Below are positions 59,004-64,000 of a DNA stretch of 64,000 nt, piece by piece. The position numbers were made by a program, and so were the translations under genes. Under the pieces are notes generated by a model. That model was not told the DNA's origin and ran no database searches. It was given only the letters and a program-made list of their open reading frames with translations. This DNA comes from Halogeometricum rufum. GTDB lineage: Archaea > Halobacteriota > Halobacteria > Halobacteriales > Haloferacaceae. Location of the stretch: contig NZ_FOYT01000001.1 of NCBI RefSeq assembly GCF_900112175.1, positions 1,674,001 through 1,738,000 on the forward strand. The letters are read 5' to 3'. Each line of letters begins with the position of its first letter. The stretch's first letter is position 1.

Positions 59004-59864
59004 GTGTCTCGTGTCGAGTCCGTCGTTCGGGTGACGAAAGCCGTCGTCGCGGTCAGTCGCGAGAAGAACGTGACGACGCTCGCGGCGAGCCTCGCCTACT
59101 ACGTCTTCAACGCGTTCGTCCCGACGGTGTTCTTGCTCGTCGTCGGCGTCGCCACGTTCGGGCCCGCCGAGAGCATCGTCGGCGGCTTGACTGCGCTCGT
59201 GGAGGTGGACCAGGCGCAACTCGAACGTGTGATGGAGATGATCGGTGCGAACACCTCCGCCCGTCTCCGCGCCCTGTCGCTGGCCGTCGCCATCGTGGTG
59301 TGGAGTTCGCTGAAGAGCCTGCGGTCCATCCAGGACACGTTCGCCGAGGTGTACGGCACGCGGCGGCACACGTCGTTCTGGGGCCGCCTCCGCGACACCG
59401 GACTCGTCTTCGTCGGCACGACGACGGGGCTCATCGCCGTCTCGTTCGTCTCCATCGCCCTCTCGGTGGCGCTCCCGGTCGGCTGGCTGTCCGTCGCCAG
59501 CGTGGTGCTCATCTTCGGGTCGCTCCTCCTCGTCTTCCTCCCGATGTACTACCTGTTTCCCGCCGTCGAGCAACCGCTCGGCGACGTGCTCCCGGGTGCG
59601 CTCCTCGCCGCCGCCGCGTGGACCGTCTCGGGCGTCGTCTTCCGCGTCTACGTCACGCTCTCGGAGAGCGTCCAACTGTACGGCGTCGCCGGCGTCGCGC
59701 TCATCTTCCTCTCGTGGCTCTACTTCGGCGGACTGGCCATTCTCGTCGGCGTCGTCGTCAACGCCGTCCTCACGGGGCGCGTGGACGCCGACGCCGACTG
59801 GCTGCCGAGCGTCCCGGACCTGCCGAACTCCACCGACGAAGAGGAGGGCGAACTGCGTTCTTGA
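59004..59864 (+). CDS. YihY/BrkB-family membrane protein
   Basis: A 286-residue protein with six helices. The N-terminus contains VTTLAASLAYYVFNAFVPTVFLLVVG, the family's AAxLAYY motif, near residue 22; SARLRALSLAVAIVVWSSLKSLRSIQDTFAEVYG and GALLAAAAWTVSGVVFRVYVTLSESVQLYGVAGVALIFLSWLYFGGLAILVGVVVNAVL match YihY/RbgP core. Often called ribonuclease BN in old records, but that is wrong. GTG start at 59004 with TTGATACC 27 bp upstream (about 58973-58980). Possible role in transport or membrane integrity. The C-terminus is acidic. Confidence 0.88.
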   Translation: MSRVESVVRVTKAVVAVSREKNVTTLAASLAYYVFNAFVPTVFLLVVGVATFGPAESIVGGLTALVEVDQAQLERVMEMIGANTSARLRALSLAVAIVVWSSLKSLRSIQDTFAEVYGTRRHTSFWGRLRDTGLVFVGTTTGLIAVSFVSIALSVALPVGWLSVASVVLIFGSLLLVFLPMYYLFPAVEQPLGDVLPGALLAAAAWTVSGVVFRVYVTLSESVQLYGVAGVALIFLSWLYFGGLAILVGVVVNAVLTGRVDADADWLPSVPDLPNSTDEEEGELRS

Positions 59865-60032
59865 ACGCGCTCCGCCGCGAGTCGGGTCGCCGCGGGCGTC
59901 GACTGGTACGGTGCGCTCCCGCCGTCGGTCCGAGATTCGACGGGTATATCATCGGCTGGTGAGTGACACGACACGATACGATGTCGGCCGTTCTCGGGTC
60001 GCACCCCGTCGCTCTCGCGGAGGCGTCGGACC

Positions 60033-61097
60033 GTGGTTGACCTCGAACTCGACGGCGTGACGAAGACGTACGCCGGCGCGGCGGCGCTTCGAGACGTCTC
60101 GCTGTCGATATCCGAGGGTGAGTTCTTCACGCTCGTCGGCCCCTCCGGATGCGGGAAGACGACGACGCTCCGCCTCGTCGCCGGGTTGGAGACGCCCACG
60201 GAGGGCGTCGTCCGCTTCGACGGAACGGACGTGAGCGGGGTGCCGACGGAGGACCGCGACGTGGGCGTGGTGTTCCAGAACTACGCGCTCTTCCCCCACA
60301 TGACCGTCCGCGAGAACGTCGCCTACGGCCTCAAGTTCGGCGGTCCACCCGCGGGGACGACGGTTGACGAACGCGTCGGAGACCTGTTGGAGATGATGGA
60401 CATCGCCGGGATGGGCGACCGCGACCCGGACAACCTCTCGGGCGGCCAACAGCAGCGCGTCGCCCTCGCGCGCGCCCTCGCCCCGGAACCGGACGTCCTC
60501 CTCCTCGACGAACCGATGAGTGCGCTGGACGCCCGCCTCCGCGAGCAACTCCGCCGGAGCGTCAAGCGCGTGCAGAAGGAACTCGGCGTGACGACGCTGT
60601 ACGTCACGCACGACCAGGAGGAGGCGCTGGCCGTCTCCGACCGCGTGGCCGTGATGAACGGCGGCCGGGTCGAACAGGTCGGCACGCCGCAGGACGTCTA
60701 CCGCCGCCCGGAGACGGAGTTCGTCGCCACGTTCGTCGGCGACAATAACGTCTTCGAGGGGACGGTCCGCGACGCGTCCGGCGACCGAACGGTCGTCCGC
60801 GTCGCCGACGCCGAGTTCGAACTCCCGCCGACGGACGCCGACGCGGGCGAGACGGTTCGGTTCTGCGTCCGTCCCGAACATCTCTCGATTGCCGAGGCGA
60901 CCGGGGCGACGGCCTCGGAGGGGGCGACGGCCGCGAACCGACTCGCCGTCGAGGTGGAGACGGCGGAGTTCCTCGGCGACACGACGCGCCTGCACTGCCG
61001 GTGGGCGGGGCGGACCGTCGTCGTCAAGACGGGGTCGGTGCCGGAGGCGGCGCGCCTCGAACTCGGGTTCGCTCCGGAGTCGGTGACGGTGCTGTGA
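60033..61097 (+). CDS. ABC transporter ATPase with TOBE-like C-terminal domain (MalK/PotA/FbpC type)
   Basis: A 354-residue ATPase. Walker A FTLVGPSGCGKTTTLRL (near residue 35), VFQNYALFPHMTVRENV, signature NLSGGQQQRVALARALA, Walker B VLLLDEPMSALDARL and TTLYVTHDQEEALAVSDRVAVMN. The C-terminal 110 residues are a TOBE-like regulatory domain (FVGDNNVFEGTVR; CVRPEHLSIAE). GTG start at 60033. No permease or binding protein is visible on either side, so the carrier is either encoded elsewhere or shared. Possible cargo: iron, thiamine, putrescine or tungstate. The next gene starts 45 bp later and may be cotranscribed. Confidence 0.9.
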   Translation: MVDLELDGVTKTYAGAAALRDVSLSISEGEFFTLVGPSGCGKTTTLRLVAGLETPTEGVVRFDGTDVSGVPTEDRDVGVVFQNYALFPHMTVRENVAYGLKFGGPPAGTTVDERVGDLLEMMDIAGMGDRDPDNLSGGQQQRVALARALAPEPDVLLLDEPMSALDARLREQLRRSVKRVQKELGVTTLYVTHDQEEALAVSDRVAVMNGGRVEQVGTPQDVYRRPETEFVATFVGDNNVFEGTVRDASGDRTVVRVADAEFELPPTDADAGETVRFCVRPEHLSIAEATGATASEGATAANRLAVEVETAEFLGDTTRLHCRWAGRTVVVKTGSVPEAARLELGFAPESVTVL

Positions 61098-61141
61098 GCG
61101 TCCGAAAGCGACATGGCCGCGACGGGCGGAGGTGAGAGACG

Positions 61142-61891
61142 ATGATAACGCTGTCTTCGGACTTCGGGACGCCCTACCCCGCCGCGATGAAGGGCGTGTT
61201 GCTCCGCCGGACGGACGCCCGACTGGTGGACGTCGCCCACGACTTCCCCCGGCAGGACGTCCGCGCGACGGCGTTCTGGCTCCGGGAGGTGCTCCCGTAC
61301 TTCCCGGCGGCGACGCACCTCGTGGTCGTCGACCCCGGCGTCGGCACCGACCGCGCCGCAATCGTCGTCGAGGCGGCCGGGCACACGTTCGTCGCGCCCG
61401 ACAACGGCGTCGTGCTACCCGCCGTCCGCGAACTCGCGGGCGACGACTTCGACGTGTACGACGTGGCCTACGACGACGTGGCGAGCAACACGTTCCACGG
61501 CCGCGACGTGTTCGCGCCGGCCGCCGCGGACGTCCACGACGCGCCCGCGGTGACGGCGATAGAACGCGTCACGCCCGCCGCGGAGTTCGTCGACCTCACG
61601 TTCCCGACGGCGACGGTGGACGGCGACCGAGCGACGGGGGAGGTCCTCGTCGTCGACGACTTCGGCAACGCAGTCACCAACGTCCCCGGTGAGTTCCTCG
61701 ACGGTGCGGACCGCGTCGCGGTGAACGGCGAGTCCGCGCCCGTCGCCCGCGCCTACGCCGCCGTCGACCACGGCGACCGACTCGTCACGGTCGGCAGTCA
61801 CGGCAACGTCGAGTTCGCGGTGAACCGCGGGCGCGGCGACGACGCGTTCGGACTGGCCGTCGGCGACGCGGTGACGGTCGAACGGCGATGA
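61142..61891 (+). CDS. SAM hydroxide adenosyltransferase (DUF62 family)
   Basis: A 249-residue enzyme that hydrolyses S-adenosylmethionine to adenosine and methionine. Family marks: MITLSSDFGTPYPAAMKGVL (the Asp of SDFG), HLVVVDPGVGTDR, FVAPDNGVV, and NTFHGRDVFAPAAA, where His and Arg-Asp belong to the water-activating triad. A second, beta-barrel domain follows (LVVDDFGNAVTNVPGEFL). Some relatives halogenate, but the halide-binding stretch of halogenases is not apparent. The stop codon lies in a 25-bp tandem repeat. ATG 61142 is preceded by a Gly-rich spacer; may be in an operon with the ATPase. Confidence 0.9.
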   Translation: MITLSSDFGTPYPAAMKGVLLRRTDARLVDVAHDFPRQDVRATAFWLREVLPYFPAATHLVVVDPGVGTDRAAIVVEAAGHTFVAPDNGVVLPAVRELAGDDFDVYDVAYDDVASNTFHGRDVFAPAAADVHDAPAVTAIERVTPAAEFVDLTFPTATVDGDRATGEVLVVDDFGNAVTNVPGEFLDGADRVAVNGESAPVARAYAAVDHGDRLVTVGSHGNVEFAVNRGRGDDAFGLAVGDAVTVERR

Positions 61892-61966
61892 AGGGGTGGC
61901 GGTCGAACGGCGATGAAGGGGTGGCGGTCGAACGGCGATGAAGGGGTGACGGTCGAACGGCGATAG
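61871..61966 (+). repeat. 25-bp tandem repeat over the stop codon of the SAM hydrolase gene
   Basis: Nearly four copies of a 25-bp unit (61871-61895, 61896-61920, 61921-61945, and 21 bp from 61946). The first encodes the last residues VTVERR and the stop; the others are non-coding copies. Copies two and three read GTGGCGG where the first and last read GTGACGG. The unit length is not a multiple of three. Confidence 0.85.
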
Positions 61967-62126
61967 CCGTCGCGGGGCCACCCTCCGACCCCGCCGCATC
62001 GGGCCGTCCGCTGGCCCCCACCGGTACGTTTTTGTCCGGTTCGGACGACCGTTCGACCGTCTTCTCACGGCCGTAGCCGCAGCACCCTGCGGCCGGCCGG
62101 TCGCCGCCCGTCACGCGGCGAACACC

Positions 62127-63074
62127 ATGCGACGAGACACAGACGAGAGACGCGACAGACTCGAATCGGCCTCCGACTCACACCGAATCGTCCGGCAACT
62201 GCGCGACGTGCCGCCGCACGAGGTGTACGAGGTGCGCGTCGACGGCCGCCGCGCCGTCTACAAGCGAGACACCGGACCGACGGGGAGCGCCGGCGTCGAG
62301 GGGCGCGTGACGGCGTTCGTCGGCCGGGAGACGTCCGTCCCCGTCCCGGAGGTGCTCTCGGTCGGTGACGACCACTACGTCGCGGCGTGGCACCCCGACG
62401 CGCCCGAACCCGACGCGGCGCGTGTCGCGGACGAGACGTGGGCGCGCGCCGCCGGTCGCACGCTGGCCACCCTGCACGCGGAGACGGAATCGCACCTCGG
62501 AGCCTTCGGGCCGTTTCGGTCCCGCGACGGGGCGGACCCCGTGACCGACGACGGCGCACCGCGCGTGGACGGCACCGAGGACTGGCGCGAGGCGGCCCTC
62601 GCCGAAGTCCGGCGGCGTCGCCCCGTCCTCGCCCGCTACGGTCACGGCGACGTCGCAGACGCCGTCGTGGACCTTCTGCGTGACCGCGTGGACGCCTTCG
62701 CCGGCGCCGGCCCGCCGGTCTGCTGTCACGGGTGGGCCACTCCCGAACACGTCGCCGTCGCGGACGGCCGCGTCGCGTGCGTGGTCGACTTCGAACACGC
62801 CGTGGCCGCCCCCGCCGGGTTCGACTACTGGCGCACCGTGCTACCGACGTTCGGCGGCGACGACGCCTCGTCGACGGCGTTCCGCGAGGGCTACGAGTCC
62901 GTCCGGTCGCTGCCGTCCGGGTTCGACCGGCGCGCGCCGTTCTACGCGCTGTTGAACGAGGTCTACTACGTCGAATCGCTACACGTACAGGACCAGCACG
63001 GGCCGCGCGAGACGGCCGAACGCGCGGCCCGCCTCCGCGAGAACATCTTCGAGCGGGTCGAACGGCTCTCGTGA
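62127..63074 (+). CDS. APH-family phosphotransferase with altered catalytic motif
   Basis: A 315-residue protein of the aminoglycoside/choline kinase-like (APH) fold. The N-lobe has VDGRRAVYKRDTG (the nucleotide-binding Lys in VYKR) and EVLSVGDDHYVAAWHP. The catalytic loop, HGDxxxxN in active members, reads CCHGWATPEHVAV (about residue 200) with Trp in place of the catalytic Asp and His for Asn. The metal-binding Asp is kept in CVVDFEHAVAAP. So it may be inactive, a sensor or use a different mechanism. The ATG at 62127 is typical. Followed by a HAD hydrolase and another phosphotransferase. Confidence 0.82.
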   Translation: MRRDTDERRDRLESASDSHRIVRQLRDVPPHEVYEVRVDGRRAVYKRDTGPTGSAGVEGRVTAFVGRETSVPVPEVLSVGDDHYVAAWHPDAPEPDAARVADETWARAAGRTLATLHAETESHLGAFGPFRSRDGADPVTDDGAPRVDGTEDWREAALAEVRRRRPVLARYGHGDVADAVVDLLRDRVDAFAGAGPPVCCHGWATPEHVAVADGRVACVVDFEHAVAAPAGFDYWRTVLPTFGGDDASSTAFREGYESVRSLPSGFDRRAPFYALLNEVYYVESLHVQDQHGPRETAERAARLRENIFERVERLS

Positions 63075-63157
63075 CCGGTCGCGCCGCGCCGTCGACTCCC
63101 CGCGCCGCACCGCGCCGGCGGCGAGTCGCTTTTGCTCCTCACGTCCCTAGTGGGAGC

Positions 63158-63841
63158 GTGACACGCTTCGACGCCGTCGTGTTCGACCTCGACGGGACGC
63201 TGTGCCGACACGACCAGGACGCCGACGAGGTCTACTTCGGGGCGTTCGAACGCGCCGGCGAGGACCCGTTCGGCGCGCCGGCGGACCTCTGGGCGGCGCT
63301 CGACGGCGCGCCGGACCCGCAGGACCGACTCGGCTACCTGCGCGACGGCTTCGGCGCCGTGGCCGACCGCCACGGCAGACGCGACGCCGACGTCGACGCC
63401 TTGGCCCGGGGGTTCGACGCCGTCGTGGACAACGGCGCCGTCTCCTTCCTCGACGGCGCGGAAGACGGCTTGGCCGCGGCCCGTGACCGCGCCGCGGTCG
63501 GACTCATGACGAACGGCCCCGAACACCGCCAGTCGACGAAGCTCGCGTCGTTGGGGCTCGAAGACGCCTTCGAGGCGGTGGTGTACGCGGGCGACATGCC
63601 GCGCCGCAAACCCCACGCGGACCCGTTCGACCGCACCGTCGCCGAACTGTCGGTGTCGGCGTCGTCGACGCTGTACGTCGGTAACTCGCTGGAGTACGAC
63701 GTGGCGGGCGCGCAGGGGGCCGGACTCCCCGTCGCGTGGTGTCCCGAGGACGGCGACGCCGACGCCGGGACGTACGACCCCGACTACGTCCTCGAATCGC
63801 TCTCGGAACTCGCCGCCGTGCTGGACGGGGCGCGCGGATGA
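63158..63841 (+). CDS. HAD-superfamily hydrolase
   Basis: A 227-residue HAD phosphatase. Motif I FDAVVFDLDGTLCRH (nucleophile Asp and general acid Asp), motif II VGLMTNGP (Thr), motif III RRKPHADPF (Lys) and motif IV LYVGNSLEYDVAGAQGAG (Asp). A helical cap domain lies between motifs I and II (residues 15-100). It resembles phosphoglycolate phosphatase-like or haloacid dehalogenase-like archaeal members. GTG start at 63158; 84 bp after the phosphotransferase stop and likely in the same unit. Substrate unknown. Confidence 0.9.
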   Translation: MTRFDAVVFDLDGTLCRHDQDADEVYFGAFERAGEDPFGAPADLWAALDGAPDPQDRLGYLRDGFGAVADRHGRRDADVDALARGFDAVVDNGAVSFLDGAEDGLAAARDRAAVGLMTNGPEHRQSTKLASLGLEDAFEAVVYAGDMPRRKPHADPFDRTVAELSVSASSTLYVGNSLEYDVAGAQGAGLPVAWCPEDGDADAGTYDPDYVLESLSELAAVLDGARG

Positions 63842-63872
63842 GGCGGACGGGCCGAACGGGGAGTCGAGGGCA

Positions 63873-64000
63873 GTGAGCGACGTCGCCGCCGTCCTCGAAC
63901 GCGAGTTCCCCGACCGGTCCGTCGCCTCGGCGACGCCGGCCCGCCGCGGCAACACGAAGGAGACGACGCTCGTCGCGTTCGCCGACGGCGGCGGTGCAGT
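63873..64000 (+). CDS. Phosphotransferase, N-terminal fragment (continues past window)
   Basis: A GTG at 63873 opens a frame beginning MSDVAAVLEREFPDRSVASATPARRGNTKETTLV, then AFADG to the window end. This pattern (RGNTKETTLVxFADG) resembles the N-lobe of haloarchaeal APH-type phosphotransferases. Only 42 residues are visible, so the call is provisional. It starts 31 bp after the HAD gene stop and may belong to the same operon. Confidence 0.5.
   Translation, partial: MSDVAAVLEREFPDRSVASATPARRGNTKETTLVAFADGGGA

Noticed and set aside
1-64000. tRNA or rRNA genes
   Set aside because: I looked for T-loop-like GTTCGAATC or GGTTCAAATC cores with acceptor stems and for rRNA-like conserved blocks and saw none that fold. 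A tRNAscan run would settle this.

Overview
The window is chromosomal DNA of a halophilic archaeon (class Halobacteria, most likely the Haloferax/Halogeometricum branch, though the genus cannot be fixed from sequence alone). The signs are very high GC, strongly acidic proteins, many GTG starts, and TATA-like boxes about 27 bp upstream of start codons (leaderless transcripts). Haloarchaeal marker genes are also present: transcription factor S, NAC, phosphomevalonate decarboxylase, a bat-type HTH regulator, soluble PAS-MCP transducer, geranylgeranyl reductase-family protein. I see no rRNA, tRNA, CRISPR array, transposase or plasmid function. It reads as ordinary core chromosome with a few accessory patches.

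Layout. 1-10.9 kb: end of an MFS transporter, then a fatty-acid/propionate block (acyl-CoA dehydrogenase, two acyl-CoA ligases one of them MenE-like, methylmalonyl-CoA epimerase, methylmalonyl-CoA mutase large subunit), small membrane proteins and an O-methyltransferase. 10.99-16.2 kb: a four-gene nitrate/sulfonate/taurine-type ABC importer with two different permeases, divergent from a TauE/SafE permease; the ABC genes are strikingly rich in GATC, which is rare elsewhere here, so they look acquired. 16.2-28 kb: informational and housekeeping genes (NAC, tRNA m1A methyltransferase, TFS, MCP transducer, enoyl-CoA hydratase, a nuclease-like protein, Nudix hydrolase, a uS10-like protein, NhaC antiporter, M20 amidohydrolase).

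28-40 kb: a 700-residue secreted protein built from glycosylation-type NET and TTTEE repeats, a geranylgeranyl reductase-family flavoprotein, then a complete BMP/YufOPQ-type nucleoside ABC importer and a GlmM/phosphomannomutase. 40-50.7 kb: acylphosphatase, inositol monophosphatase, and an operon of a COG1361 surface protein, an RND/MMPL exporter and a TrmB-type regulator. This operon is preceded by a long inverted repeat beside its TATA box. It is followed upstream by DICT-domain and HTH genes, a truncated DoxX gene, a flavin reductase and an SRPBCC protein.

50.8-64 kb: phosphomevalonate decarboxylase, a type II NADH dehydrogenase-like flavoprotein, a short CruF-like carotenoid protein, BtpA family protein, bat-type regulator, a small acidic protein with two identical dyads around its promoter, haem-copper oxidase subunit I, YihY/BrkB membrane protein, an ABC ATPase without visible partners, SAM hydroxide adenosyltransferase with a 25-bp tandem repeat over its stop codon, a phosphotransferase lacking its catalytic aspartate, a HAD hydrolase and the start of another phosphotransferase.

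The best candidates for something undescribed are the COG1361-RND-TrmB operon with its operator-like repeat, the twin-dyad promoter at 55.3 kb, the nuclease-like four-cysteine protein at 22-23 kb, and the repeat-built glycoprotein. All are hypotheses from reading the sequence; no database search was possible.
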